A DNA stretch of 64,000 nucleotides from Ulva prolifera. Taxonomy: Eukaryota > Chlorophyta > Ulvophyceae > Ulvales > Ulvaceae. The notes under the pieces were generated by a model. The model saw only the letters and a program-made list of their open reading frames with translations. It had not been told where the DNA came from and did no database searches. The position numbers and the translations under genes are program-made. The DNA lies in NCBI GenBank assembly GCA_023078555.1, contig CM041200.1, forward strand, positions 7,107,361 to 7,171,360, read 5' to 3'. This document shows positions 48,969-60,900 of the stretch, piece after piece. Position 1 is the first letter of the stretch. Every line of letters begins with the position of its first letter.

Positions 48969-49089
48969 TACAAGGACAAAGGCAGCAAGGCGGGCAGCAC
49001 CGCGAAAGAAGCACCGCGAAAGAAGCAAACAGACGAAGCAAACACACAGACACCCACGCACGCGAAACCCACCACGCCCAAAAAAGGGC
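48969..49089 (-). mobile_element. Retroposon-like GTCCTTGTAAC repeat, reverse copy, 14-bp target duplication
   Basis: Read on the minus strand it has a GT-rich head and ends GCGGTGCTGCCCGCC ... TTTGTCCTTGTAAC. Flanking direct repeats GCCTGCGTGTGTGT lie at 48955-48968 and 49090-49103. The right-hand flank was then amplified as tandem units of about 30 bases to 49170. Confidence 0.65.
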
Positions 49090-49170
49090 GCCTGCGTGTG
49101 TGTGGCCAAAAAAAGGGGGCCTGCGTGTGTGTGGCCAAAAAAAGGGGGCCTGCGTGTGTGTGGCTGCAGT
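49080..49170. repeat. Tandem units of about 30 bases
   Basis: AAAAAAGGGGGCCTGCGTGT followed by GTGTGGCC is repeated three times with small differences. Confidence 0.85.
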
Positions 49171-49309
49171 GTGGGTGGGTGCTGACGTGTGCGGTCGCAA
49201 TTGCATGGGTGTGTTCGTATATGCTGGTTGCATGCGTGTGCCGTTCCCCTGGTTGTTGCCCGCGGTGCTACCTTGCTCGCTTTGATTAAAGCAATTGTCC
49301 TTGTGACAA
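49171..49309 (+). repeat. GTCCTTGTAAC repeat, forward copy
   Basis: Aligns with the 28.2-kb copy from the GT-rich head through GCGGTGCTACC; a stretch ATTAAAGCAATT interrupts the spacer before GTCCTTGTGAC. No clear target duplication was seen. Confidence 0.6.
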
Positions 49310-49469
49310 AGTGTGTAGGCGCATCATGGCCGAGCTGCGTTGCACTGAACAACACAAGGGACATGCTGGCTATAGCGCTAGTATAGCTGTATTGTAGGGG
49401 ATCCACTGTCACTGGCAGAAAGTCTGCAAGAGCAGCGTCTGGAGCCTGTTGCAAGGCCTGGTGGCAGGA

Positions 49470-49650
49470 GTCGGAAAAGAAGGAGAAGCGCTAGCGCCGG
49501 ATGCATCGCTGACGCTGACGGTGACACCACGCTACCAGGCTCGGTCACAGTACCTGAGTTCAGAACATGGGCGGCTGCTGTATCAGACAGCGATGCCGTT
49601 TTTCGGAGTCGCGATCAGCCCTTTGATTCCATGTGCAGTATCATCAAGGT
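49470..49650 (+). pseudogene. LRR-family exon 1 fragment, opposite strand
   Basis: CIADADGDTTLPGSVTVPEF, then RTWAAAVSDSDAVFRSR and MCSIIK, align with exon 1 of the main LRR gene (CIAEADGEATLPGSVTVSEL). The match ends exactly where the exon's splice donor lies (AAG/GTTGCG). No following exon is present, so it is an orphan exon inverted relative to the main copy. Confidence 0.7.
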
Positions 49651-49839
49651 TGCGCCTGCTTCCACAGCTCCCCAGATAGATGTGTACAGGATTTTGGCGG
49701 ACTGGGAGCGCCGGGAGTTGGGTCTTGTGCCGCCCTCGTGGCGGGCAGAGATGCGGGAGGCCTGTGTGCAGCCACCGGGAGCTTCCGTTGGGGATTGTGC
49801 CCGGGGGTTGCCGGTGCTCCGCAGGCCCTGCGGATGTGT

Positions 49840-50040
49840 TCATTGTTAAAATTTCCGGCTATCTGGACGGAACCGCCGCGCTCACGCCAGAACGGCCTCT
49901 CGCAAGCGACCGCCTCATGCGCGCTCGTGGGGCATCAATAGGAAAATCATCTTGTCCTCTTGCGGTACACGGCACGGTTCACTCGGACTTATCAATGTCC
50001 TCTTAAACATTCGGCTAGATAAATCCAGATTTTCTTTGAC
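49840..50040 (+). repeat. SINE-like 3' end, second copy
   Basis: ATCAATGTCC, a short gap, GGCTAGATAAATCCAGATTTT aligns with the 3' part of the 54.15-kb SINE (TCAATGTCC ... CAGTAAATTCAGATTT). The upstream half is too diverged to delimit. Confidence 0.45.
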
Positions 50041-51245
50041 CAATCACCGTGTGCCACACTGCAGCCGGGAACTGGCTGCCAGGCGGACAGCTAGCAGACT
50101 CGACACCGGCAAACTCGGGCTGGCAGTGGCCTGGACCGCCCTGCCAGCCCTGTGGCAGCTGCAACCTGGTCGCTGCGCATGTGTGCAGGATTTGTGTACA
50201 CATGTGCGACAATGCCGGCACGGTGCTGCCACTGCTGCAACCGCAGCGCACAATGATGTCGAGCCTGGCCATGCCATCAAGCTCTCATCTCTGTTATGAA
50301 ATCTCAGATTCCAGGTCGGCTGTGAGGCCCTGTGTCGGAGGGCACCGACACACGGGCGGCAGGAGGTGAGGAAGACGGTGGCTTGAGCCTCGAGTGCCGC
50401 GCCGAGCCCCAGCGTCTGTCATCACATGCATGCCACGCTGAGGCTGGAGGAGGCACTGCTGCATGCACCAGGGTGGGCTCAGGCTGGCCATATGCAGCTT
50501 GTCAGGTACGCCGGTGGAGACGGGGGTGGAGGCCGCTGCAGCGCCGACGGGCCGCTCACAGTGCCGGACATCGCTCGCAATCACCACTCACGACTAGGAT
50601 ACATACATGGAACAAGGCTCAGCATGGCGGCTGCGCGGGTGCAAGTCGTGGCGATGTAGTCCAGCTGGTCAGAGCCAGCTGTCTAGAGCGAGCTGCTGCG
50701 CACGCTGCAAGGTGAGCGCGCTGCATGCAGCACGTGCACGTGCATTCGAGCTTTCGAAAGAATTCTCGGACCCGAACAACAAGAAGGAAACAGAACAGTC
50801 GCACGGTGCCGTCGCAGGCAGCAGGCACAGCACGGCATAGCAGAGAAGCTACGTGAGAGCCCCTATCGAGCACTCAAACCAGGGCTATGAGCGGCAGAGT
50901 TTCCTAGGGCCCCGTTGCCTAGCCGCAATTCATACACAAGAGGCACAAGTTGAAAAAATGTGTAGGGCAGCGTACGCATGGATGACGGCAACCATTGCGG
51001 GGCTCACGCTCTACCGCAGGCCGGCATGCATGCGCGTGGACACCGGCGGCGCGGCTGCCGCAGTGCCGTGCCCAGCGGAAGCTGCGGCGATGGAAGGACA
51101 ACGGCTGGGCGTGCAAGCAGCACAGCACAGCACAGCTCAACGGCACTGGAGAGGGCCAGAAATCCACGTTGGAAGGTGCATCGGGATGGGCACATGCCCG
51201 ACTCTAGGATCTCTACCTGTGTGCTATGGAACGAACGATGTCTTC
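50041..51245. other. Intergenic, tRNA-like fragment
   Basis: At 50654-50690 the sequence GATGTAGTCCAGCTGGTCAG resembles a tRNA 5' half with box A, but no T-arm follows. The rest shows nothing recognisable. Confidence 0.4.
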
Positions 51246-52900
51246 TCACTCGATCGCCAACTTCAGGCCCGCACTTGCAGCGCCTCTCGCGAGTCGCTGG
51301 GCAGCCGCAGAGTGACTCTCCCTGGCTGCGTTTCGGAAGTGGGAATCATGAAAACTCTCGGCAGAGCCCCCAGCGGTTTCCATTACGGCAGTGAGCCGCC
51401 TCAGGGCGGGCAGCAGAGCGGCGTGAGATGCCAGCAATCTGTCCTCCAGGTAGGGATCGTACAGCGACAGAGTCCTGCAAAGCGGGCAGGGACTCCGTCG
51501 GAAGCTTCTCGAGAAGGTGCAGCACCAGCGGCTTGTCCGCCTTTGAAGTCAAGAGTGTCAGGGCGGTGAGGGCGCCAAGCGAACGCATCGACGCAAGGCA
51601 GTCCGGCGGCACGGTGGAGTACACGTCGCCGCGGTTGAGCCTCAGCCGCTGCAGGGCCGTCATGCATGCGAATGCTTGCCAGTCCGCGGCGGTGCCGAGG
51701 CAGCTCCAGCCGCGGAGAGACAGGGCCGTCAGCTGCGTGAGGGAGCTCAGGGCGGCGATGCCATGGCCAGAGGGGGGTTGCGTCTGGATCTGCAGGTCGA
51801 GGTGCGCCAGGTTGAACCGGCGCAGGCGAGCAAAGAACTCCGGCCAGGCCGATGTGAAGTGGTGCAGAGTATACGAGGTCCTGCCCTGAAGTCCGAGCGC
51901 AGCTGCGTCACCGCAGTCGTGGAGAGACGCGGCACGACGAGCTGCGCCAGAGCTGGCTCTGCAGCGAATGAGATGCTCTGAAGGTCGTGGAGGGGTGATA
52001 TGACGAGTAGAGCAGCACTGCGGTGAATGTGTTGCGGACACGCCCGCCTGAGTTGTCGTCGGGCAGCACAGCGGTGAGGCTGCGGAGCTATGGGAAGGCT
52101 GCCAGGCAGCGCAGGAGGCGGGTGACGGTACCTGGTGCGGGGTCGTCCTTGAAGTACGCAGGGTGCGAGTCGTTGCAGAGCGCGAGACTGGTGAGGGGTG
52201 CGTCGAGGTGGCCGAGGAACGATGCGGTGCGGTGGTGTCGGCATCGAGTGTGAGAGTCAAGCGCGCAAGGTGCTGCAAGGGCAAGGGGGACGGCACCCCT
52301 TGACGGCCTGCTCTGAGACGGCCGCATGCATTCACGGTCAAGTCGTTGTCTCTGATTCAGTCGCGGATGTCGAGGCAGGTCAGGGCGGGGCTGCTGAGAG
52401 CATTATGATGGATACCAGGCAGCCTCTAGATGGCTTGGAGGAATGTGCGCACAGCAATGTGGAGCAATGTTCGCACATTGCTCCAAGCCATCTCGAGGCT
52501 GCCTGGCATCCATGCATACGCGCGTCCGAATCCCGCGGGCGCTTCCTGGCTGGGCCCCTTCCCCACTGAAGAAGGCTGAGCTCTTGCAGGTGAAGCAAGC
52601 CCCGGAGGATCCGCTGCATGCTTCCTGAAACCACTGGATGGATGCCATACCCCGTGAGGTCGAGGGAGCGCAGGGAGGTGAGCCTGGCAATGGCTGGGAA
52701 GCGGTGGCAGGGGGGAACGGGTTGCGTGAACACTGAAGATAGGATCAGGCTGGTAAGGCCCAAATGATGATGTAGACCTCGCTGCAGCCGCGCCCACACT
52801 GCTTCTGATGCACGATTTGCAAAAGCACGGGCATGGAGTGAGTGGCAGCGACGCCAGGGCCTGAAGAGCAAAACCTAATCTGGGAGCTCGAGGCAGCCTC
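51246..52900 (-). pseudogene. Decayed LRR-family paralogue
   Basis: Aligns with the main LRR gene at 45.3-47.2 kb, for example LTSLRSLDLTGYGIHP, LSSLTQLTALSLRGWSCLG and VPPDCLASMRSLGALTALTL against near-identical strings there. The N-terminal third is missing. The frame shifts more than once, best seen around 51.9-52.35 kb, and a hairpin of about 100 bases sits inside at 52410-52511. The C terminus (GAASAGLKLAIE) is in frame again. Same orientation as the main copy, so a tandem duplication followed by decay is likely. Confidence 0.8.
52410..52511. repeat. Near-perfect 40-bp inverted repeat with 22-base loop
   Basis: Arms 52410-52449 and 52472-52511 pair at 37 of 40 positions (GGATACCAGGCAGCC against its complement, three mismatches). 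Shape and size resemble a microRNA precursor or a fold-back element. It interrupts the decayed LRR copy and has no counterpart in the main LRR gene. Confidence 0.8.
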
Positions 52901-52902
52901 AT

Positions 52903-54140
52903 CCGAGGCAGTCACCTGCACACACGCCCATGAAGCTGCAGCCTCGCCCGCATGCAGCCCTCCGCATCCGAAGCCTGCACCAGGCCACTTCAGTGCTGTG
53001 CAGACCGTGGCTCAATCACTGCATGTAGTGTACAGGCCATGGAGCCAACACCCACCCCACGGCATGCTGGGTAGAGCCGAGAGGGCTGATGGCAGCGGTC
53101 GATGGGAGACGGTGACTAGCGGGCTGAGATCACGATGGGCCCCTCGCCGCTCGCGACACACGGCTCAGCACCGGCGAGAGACCACTGGCCGGGTCTATGA
53201 GTCATGCCAAAATTACCATGCGCTCGCGGATCTTGGACTCAAGTGCCATCAGTGGGGCAGCTGCGTAGACCTAGCAAGTGACCGCATGGCAGTGTCTTGG
53301 AACGATCGGGCATCGCATTTGCAGGAATATCCGTCTCGAAACGGTGCCAGACCCTGCAGCTAGGTCGTGAAGCCTGTGGAGGGACTCACATGCGGGCCGA
53401 CATGTCCGTGCAGAACCAAAGCCCCGGTGAGGGCGCATGGATCGGCACGGCCGTGTCTATCGCGCTTGCACTGGTGAGCACCCGTTTCAAAGGGCGCATC
53501 GCGCAGCGCTGTGGCACTGACACTCGAGGCGGCCACAGGATGAGTGACACACACGTAGTTGTGCGCCGGTACACTCGGACAAGAGCCAAGGATGTCACCA
53601 TGATGAGCATGCAGCTCTGTGAGAGCGAGAGCTCAGCCGATACGGAGGCGTTGGGCCGCGTTGCAGCGGGGATTCGGCCGCCATGCAGACATGAGACCCA
53701 AACTTTCCGAGTGATCTCGAAAAAAAACGCAGTGTATGTAGCCAGAAAGGACAGAAGCCGTTTCTTGGAATCCACTCGCAAATCCGCTCACTCATGCATG
53801 CCTCTAGGCCGGGCACGAGCGCGTACCACAGCCGTCGAAAAAATAATTAAATGTGTGTACGATTACACAGCCATATCCGTTTAGACATGGATATGCGATA
53901 GGCCGGGGTGACTCAACACCGGTGTAGAGGCGGGGGAGCAGCCTCGTGAAAGCATGTTGCAGTGAAGGGGGTGCCGGGGGAGGCCTGGCGTCTGCGACCC
54001 TGACAGCTGGCCCAGCCGGTTGGGCGCTCCCACGCCAGGCTGCCTTAGGTGTGGCTTGGCGCCATGTGCAAGTGGCCTTACCTGCGTGGGCAGGTGTCAC
54101 CAGGACCGAGGCGAGGAGACTGGCCGCACCTCTGTAACAA
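52903..54140. other. Intergenic; second copy of the 7.2-kb repeat
   Basis: 53738-53832 repeats 7165-7262 (see that entry). A plus-strand frame at 53297-53884 has no family motif and overlaps the repeat, so I do not call it a gene. Confidence 0.5.
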
Positions 54141-54149
54141 GGGGCAGCT

Positions 54150-54465
54150 GAACATCGAGTTCAGGGCCACCAACTCTTGGGTCCAATGGGTTGAGGACGG
54201 ATTAAAAGCTACCCCCTCCGTTTCAGGAGGTCGTGGGTTCGATTCTGCGTGCGCTTTGGGGAATCGAAACGGCCGTACGTGACCACCTCGCTTAGCACAG
54301 GAGGAGGCCCTGTGAGTTGCGTACGGTCGTCTGAGGGGGGTTTCCAGGTGGTTTACCCCTTCGGCATATGTGGTCCCGTCAATTCGGAGTTGTCAATGTC
54401 CAACAGGATACGGCTCAGTAAATTCAGATTTACTTTACTTTACTTTACTCCGCACTATGCACCTC
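54150..54465 (+). mobile_element. tRNA-derived SINE-like element
   Basis: A box-A-like TCCAATGGGTTGAGGACGG at about 54182 is followed by a good box B (GGGTTCGATTCTG, about 54234) at tRNA spacing. A body of about 190 bases of unknown origin follows, then a tail of four TTTAC units (54429-54449). This is the head, body and tail order of a tRNA-SINE. No target duplication could be identified. Confidence 0.6.
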
Positions 54466-54836
54466 AGCCGCAGCCATCGCAGCCATCGCGCAGCAAGCAC
54501 CAGCCCAAACCCGGCATCGAGCACAGCGCGCCGTGACCAGCACATGTGGGTAGTTGTGCATCCTCGTGGGTTGGCCCAGCACAATCACACTGACGGACAC
54601 CACAGATTATGGGACTGCTTGGCTTAGTGCCAGTGGTGTGTACTTGCTTGTCCTGCAGCGGCTGGCTGGCTGTGGTTCGAGCGTGCTATGCTGAGTTGAT
54701 GACCATGTTCTGGAGCCGAGCAGCGGGCTGAGGTCCGGCGGGGTGCGGAGAGGTGCGGGCCAGAAGAGGGGGCTCAGGCCAGGTGGCGAGGCGTCGATGG
54801 CTGGGACTGGTAGGCCCGCCAAAGCTGGCTGATTGT

Positions 54837-54932
54837 GGCAGTCCAGTGATATGACCGCGACACCACTGCACCCTTGCACATGTCGCGACGTGTAAGGGTC
54901 CAGTGGTATAGCGGTCATATCACTGGATTGCC
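54837..54932. repeat. 96-base hairpin with tRNA-like arms
   Basis: GGCAGTCCAGTGATATGACC on the left pairs with the reverse complement of GGTCATATCACTGGATTGCC on the right; pairing extends over about 39 positions with a few mismatches. Read from 54894 the right arm (GGGTCCAGTGGTATAGCGG) resembles the 5' half of a tRNA. Confidence 0.75.
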
Positions 54933-54934
54933 AC

Positions 54935-57340
54935 ACGTGTCCATGTGGCGTGTGGGGGCATGTGTACTCTCAGGCATGCGACAGCAGCTAGGAATGCTCT
55001 TGGCCAACGAGACCGGCAATGCAGACCAATTGCAGACCAATTTACCACGTGAGACGACCGGAGGAAGTGATCCAGGAGGTATTCTGGATGGTTCGGACTG
55101 TACAAGCGTTACAAGGACAAGGCAAGCACGGCAGGAGGCACCGCAAGCAACAACTGTTCATGTGTGTATACATAGCAAGCGGTGAGTGCGACCCCGAGGA
55201 GAAACACATGATGCCCCATGTACTTGCGCAGGTGGACGCACGGAGCGAGACGGCAAGGGCGCTCTATCCTTCAAGGGCCATGCTGGGGAAACGCTGCGCT
55301 GCCTCTGCAATGCACACCTTGAGGTGGACAGGGTACCAGGGTCACAGTCCTCCTTCCTACACTTGAACTGCTTGAACATCATAGCTACCGTGGACATGCT
55401 GTGTACCGTGCGGTGATTGCTGCAGTTCGTTTGATCATACCTGGCGTCAGGTACATGGTACGAGATCCCACCACAGGAATGTAAAAGTGCAGCATCCATC
55501 TCTTTGTCGGCATCCAGCAGACGGATATTCACGATTCGGGATCAAGTTGTCGGTGATGATCTCAACACAATTGCGATCGTTTGCATTCAGTCAGACTGGC
55601 TGTTGCACTCGTTGTGATGGCGTCACCTGTGAAAGGGTCCGCAGTGTGGTCCCCACACGTAGCAGTTTCCTCTAGAAGATACGGTTATGAAAATTCAAAT
55701 TGTTTGCTTCATTTCACTTCAGGAACAGACTTGGGACGGCTGGCTTGTTTGCTACGATTCTCGCATGGAGTGACACCATGCTCACCAGGCTTCACCGATT
55801 CCCACAAGTGTACTCGACTGCAAGCCACTGCGTTGGGTACATGCAACCTCAAGGTACCAAAATTCATGTCGCAGGCTGCGATTCTGAAGGCATGATCCCA
55901 CACAAACAGCAGAGATGCACCATGGAAGCAGATGGCCCAGCAGGCTCAGATCGCCTTCGAATTCCAGTACTGAACACAAAGATTATGGCGTCGTGAATGC
56001 AGCGCCACAATCAGCTGCGTTGCTATACGACGGAGCCAGCAGCTGAGCCAGCGCTGAGCGCGAGCTCGCTGGCGGGCGTCGGAGTTCAGTGTGGTGAAGC
56101 CTCACCGCATGTTGAGAGTTTGTTACCTCTGAACTCGAAACAGAAAGTTGTTCTTGTCCGTATCTCAATCGAATGGATCCAACGCGATCTCGATGGAGGC
56201 AGATGGAGGTCAGCAGGAAGGTCGACAGGACCGGTCAGCGCGTGGCTCGGGCCTCGGTCAACGTGCCTCGGTCGGAATCTCTGAGTGGTGCTAGCGGTGC
56301 ACAACAACTTCATTGCTATCGCCCTGCAATTGAGAGAGTTACAGCGATGCTGTGAGCTTAAGCTTGGACTACGTATACGTACTCGACAGGCACAGGGAGC
56401 CTACAGGTGCGGCGTTCGCAGTGCAAAATCTAGATTGGCAGCTGTGAGCGCAAGATGTGAATATGCAAGTGTCCTGTGCCCAAAGATTCTGGTAAGTATG
56501 CGTACGCGAGTGGGGTGATCAGTATGGCGAGGCTATGCCACGCTGCATGCATCTCCCGAGCAGCAGTGGAACGTTGACCAGCCAAAACGTGAACGTTCGA
56601 TGCCGTGCTGGCGGCCTTGTACACGTCGAGCGCCGACCGCGGGGCGGCCGCGTGCAACCGCCGCTTCAACTGCGGGCATGTACACATGTTACGGCCCACC
56701 TTAGATGGCCAGCTACGGGGCCCTGCGGAGTACTAGTACATCCGATGGAATGCACGTCGGTGTACGCTCGCCACGGCTGGCCGAGGGTGAGCGCGCAGAA
56801 GTAGGGAAATCTGCAGATGTGCACGCGTCCGCCCGCTCGAGCTTGCTAGCGCGATGTAGGCCCCTCACAGCTGCAGCGCCGCGAGCCCTTGCGCGCGTGT
56901 GAGATATTAAAACCACGAGTTGGCGATTTTTAGGACATCTTTAATGTGTCGACATCATGCAGCGCGACCCCTGCTCGCTATTCACCTCGCGGCCGCTCGC
57001 GCGCGGGAGAAAGTCAAGCTTATGCGCACGGGCATGGGGCGGCGCCGCCATACACCGCCGCCATGTGCGGACATACCACGCCAACGGCGGACACTGCAGT
57101 AGTGCCGGCCTTGTATGTGCCCCCTAGATGACCGTGCAATGCATTGAAGTTGCTGGGCGAGGTGACGCGAGGCTAGGGGGAGGGTGTGCACATGAGCTCA
57201 CATGCATGGTATATGCCGAGCGGTGCTCCACCCAAGCGTGTCCTGAACGCTCCAACACTGCATGTTGCGCCGTAGGGAGAAGCCCCCCAGCAGCATGCAC
57301 ACGTCAACCTTCGCCCCATGTAGATGCATCTCCTTGCAGA
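54935..57340. other. Intergenic, no gene recognised
   Basis: One reverse copy of the GTCCTTGTAAC repeat core lies at 55107-55146. Otherwise the open frames are short and unsupported. Confidence 0.5.
55107..55146 (-). repeat. GTCCTTGTAAC repeat core, reverse copy
   Basis: The minus strand reads GCGGTGCCTCCTGCC then TTGTCCTTGTAACG. Only the 3' core is clear. Confidence 0.55.
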
Positions 57341-57341
57341 G

Positions 57342-57584
57342 TATATAAGCATCCACTGCCTGTCCAGAACTTCATCCACATCCAAATTACCCCCTTCCCA
57401 TTGCTTGCCTTGCGATTATCATACACCTGCTGCTTCTGCCCAAGTGGCCGGGCCTCAGATCTAGCAACAGGTGTGAATCAACGTGACTGCACATGTAACT
57501 GCAGATGGAAGCCACCAAAGCAGCTGACTCCTCTACACATCCCCCGCCCCCTGTACCTCTACATGTTAACTTGTAGTCAACTTG
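57342..57584 (+). promoter_or_regulatory. TATA box and probable 5' leader of the ferritin-spondin gene
   Basis: TATATAA at 57342-57348 is the clearest TATA box in the window. A leader free of useful ATGs follows, and at 57585 a strong donor GTAAGT could begin a leader intron before the ATG at 57949. This implies transcription from about 57375. Confidence 0.5.
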
Positions 57585-57948
57585 GTAAGTAGAGGCTACT
57601 GGTATGCTTGTCTTTACGAAACACAGTGCGGCGCACTCACCGCAGACACCGCTCGGGGCTCGCCTGAAAAGTGCCGCACACCACTGCCTGAATCTGGTCC
57701 ATGCACGTGCTGGTCCATGCATGCTAGATACTATCTTGCAGCACAACACCTCGAGGCCTCCGAGCAAGCGCCTTCACGCGCCGTCCGCCACCGTGCCACA
57801 GTGGTGTGCGGACGCTGCTTAGAATATCTGACACCGTGACAGTGACACCAGTAGCGCTGTTGCAGGACAAGCCGAAACTCCCGGGGCCACCTCAGCCAAG
57901 GACGCGCAGCTGTAGGCACCTTCGCCACACCACCCCACATCAGACGTC

Positions 57949-60900
57949 ATGAAGGTACGCCGCGGCGCTGTCCGTGCCATGCATGCGTGCGAAGGCCCAG
58001 CCATAACGCGTGCCTGTATCGTGGCTGGTCGTCCTACAGCTGCGCACACTGCCTGGCAGCTGCAGCCCAGTGTGTGAACTTCATGTAGCCGATCCCAATG
58101 CATTGCATTGTGCTGCCAACCACCAAATGCTGCTGAAGAGTGGTCAGGGCTCAATGAAATGCACCGTAGAAATCTCGAAGCTGGTCAACTTTCATATGTC
58201 ACACCTGGCCATGATGCGGCATCGGCCAGCCATGGCGCTGTGATCAATTCTTGCTTCCATTTGCCGAAAATTCTGCACCTGCTTTCGTTGTCAGATGTGC
58301 AGGTGTCACCTAGCTATTGCACTGATACCCATGAGCACAACCTACAACTTGAACAGAGCGAGCGGGCTCAATCGAACTCGATGCACGCGCCAAACCAACA
58401 ACTCAACTCAAATGTGCAGATTCACGCCGTTACGTGCTCCGGAGCCGTGCTGGCCGCCTCCATCGGCGCGACCTACGCGCAGATGGCCATGCCCATGGAG
58501 GCCGCGACGATGCCGATGCAGCCGATGATGGCGGCCCCGGTGGCCACCCCTCCCGTCATGGAGATGGCCACTCCTCCCGCCATGGAGATGGGGGAGCCAC
58601 CTGCAATGGAGGAGGTACCTGTGACGGTAGCTGAGCCCCCAGTGATGGAGAGCCCGCCCATGGCAGTTATGGAGGCGGCTCCAGAGCTGGAGGTGCCCCC
58701 GCCGCTGCCCCCGGCCCCGCCGATGTCGTCCGCCGTCACCGGCGCCGACATCCTCAACTTTGCGCTGAACCTGGAGTGCCTGGAGGCGGAGTTCTACTCC
58801 TTCGCGGCCTTCGGCACCGGCCTCACGATTGAGCAGCGCGGCGGCGGCGCTCCCTCCATTGGTGGCCGCAAGGCCGAGCTCTCCCCTGAGGTCCAGGTGT
58901 GTCCTGCTATGTACCCATATTCACACATGCATGAACGGTGGCTCTCTCCACTCCATTTGTATTTGCCTGGCACTGCGGCGAACATACAAGCCCTGACCAG
59001 AGGATATATTTTGCTCAAGACCTGGCTGGGTCTTCGGAACAGACGTCTGTGGTTACCATGCTATGCTGTCGGTCCTGCGTTCTGCCAACATGTACACACA
59101 CTGCACGCGGTTTGTATATGCCAATTGCAATGCTGACCAAACGTGGCACGTCCAGGCGATCGCAGAGGAGATTGCCGCTGACGAGATCGCACACGTGGAG
59201 TTCCTCCGTGCTGCTCTTGGCCCCGCCGCCGTGCCGTGCCCGGAGATGGACATCGGCTCCGCGTTCAAAACCGCCGCCAACTTTGCCGCCAGCACCATCC
59301 TGGAGCCCCGTTTCGACCCCTACGCGAACGACATCTTCTTCCTGCATGCGGCCTTCATCTTTGAGGACCTGGGAGTTACGGCTTACAAGGGTGCTGTGGA
59401 GCCCCTCACGGCCCTCGTCGAAGCATGTGCGGCACCCCCCCCCCCCCCTCCCAGAGGCACGCGTGTGTGGGCAACACCCACAGCACTCGTGGCCACTTAC
59501 CTACTGTCTCCACGCATGCAGACCTTGTACAGTACCATGTATGCACTGACCGGCACTGTGCAGTGTTCGTGTGCACCACCGTTTTGAGATAATATTGCAG
59601 TGCAAAAGCTGCAGCATGCATGCCGCGCACCCCATGCACGCACGCGCATGCGCCGGCCCACTCGTGACACTGCTCCTGCTTTCTGCAGCCACGCTCTCGG
59701 CGGCCGCTGGTATTCTCGCGGTGGAGGCGTACCACGCCGGCATCATCCGGACGCTCCTCGCCGGCCTCGTTGCTGACGACATCGACACGCCGTTCGGCCC
59801 CGTCGAGGCCGTTGTGCAGCTCATCTCGGACCTCCGAGACCGCATCGACGGCCCACCCGACGACGGCGTCGACGTCGACCAGGGAATCTTCGAAGGCGAC
59901 GCAATCAACCTCGTGCCGACCGACGCGAACGGCCTCGTGTACGGCCGCACCGTCGCGCAGACCCTCGGCGTCGCGTACCTCGGAAACGTCAACAACGGCG
60001 GCTTCTTCCCCCGCGGCGTGTCAGGCTTCTTCGGCCCCCAGGTGTGTGTTGTGAATGCTGCGCGTGACATGCGTACCCTGCCCCCAGGTAATCTGACTGC
60101 TTGACGATCGCGACTTAAGTTGTGATTGCAATTGATGTCTGCTTTGCGTGTGCTGTGCGAGCTGTCGCTGACGTCCGCACAGCACCCAATTCTGAGCCTG
60201 GGCGCACAGCGTATATTATTAAAAGTGGAGAGATTTCGTCAGCAATGCGTGGCACGTGGTGTTGAGGCGTGCTGTGCGTGCAGGGCTCGGACATGCCGGA
60301 CCCGGAGATGATGTGCCCAGGAACGTGCACATACCGCATGAGCTTTAACATGAGCTGGTCGCCCGCGTCGCACCCTATCGACTTCCCGATGGAGCCCATG
60401 GGCTTTGTGTTCCCCTTCTGGACCGTCGCTCACAACAAGCAGTGCGCCTCCCCCACGCCGCTCACGCCCTATGCCATGTGAATTCTCGTAACAAGCCTGC
60501 AGTTGAGGCTACTGAGCCTGTGTTGGAGGCCTGCGTTGCGTGCAGACACATTTGCTTGTTATGGGAAGACCTGCACATGCATGATGAGTCTAGCATTCTC
60601 CGGATCTCTGCCTTGACATGCCTCCTGCCAGCATGGTGCTTGCCAGCCAGCCACAGCGGTGCTCAGTTGAGATAGAAAGCCGAATGATGCCACATTTCAT
60701 GTAGTGCATGGTGCTAGTTGCAACCATACAATTGTATGGTCCACAGCCTACCTTGGGTACCGGTGTCTCAAACTCTTGGCCTGGTGTGTACAGGTTCTCG
60801 ATGTGGGCCCGAGGAGATATCGCCAACGGCGGCATCCAGCAGATCGCGGAGACCGGAGCCGGGGAGGTCTTCCTGGAGGAGGTGGCCGCGTGCGGCGCGG

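Larger units (their letters stand above)
47582..49469. other. Repeat-rich region between LRR pieces
   Basis: Contains a tRNA-like SINE-type segment (47.63-47.82 kb), a small open frame (48178), one copy of the AADRQKHG repeat and two copies of the GTCCTTGTAAC retroposon, each listed separately. Confidence 0.6.

Noticed and set aside
50654-50690. Possible tRNA gene
   Set aside because: Box A is present but there is no T-arm or acceptor-stem pairing; at most a fragment.
53297-53884. 195-codon plus-strand open frame
   Set aside because: No domain, and it overlaps the repeat shared with 7.2 kb, so coding is unlikely.
54894-54960. Possible tRNA gene
   Set aside because: Only the 5' half is tRNA-like, no TTCGA loop follows, and the sequence is part of a hairpin.
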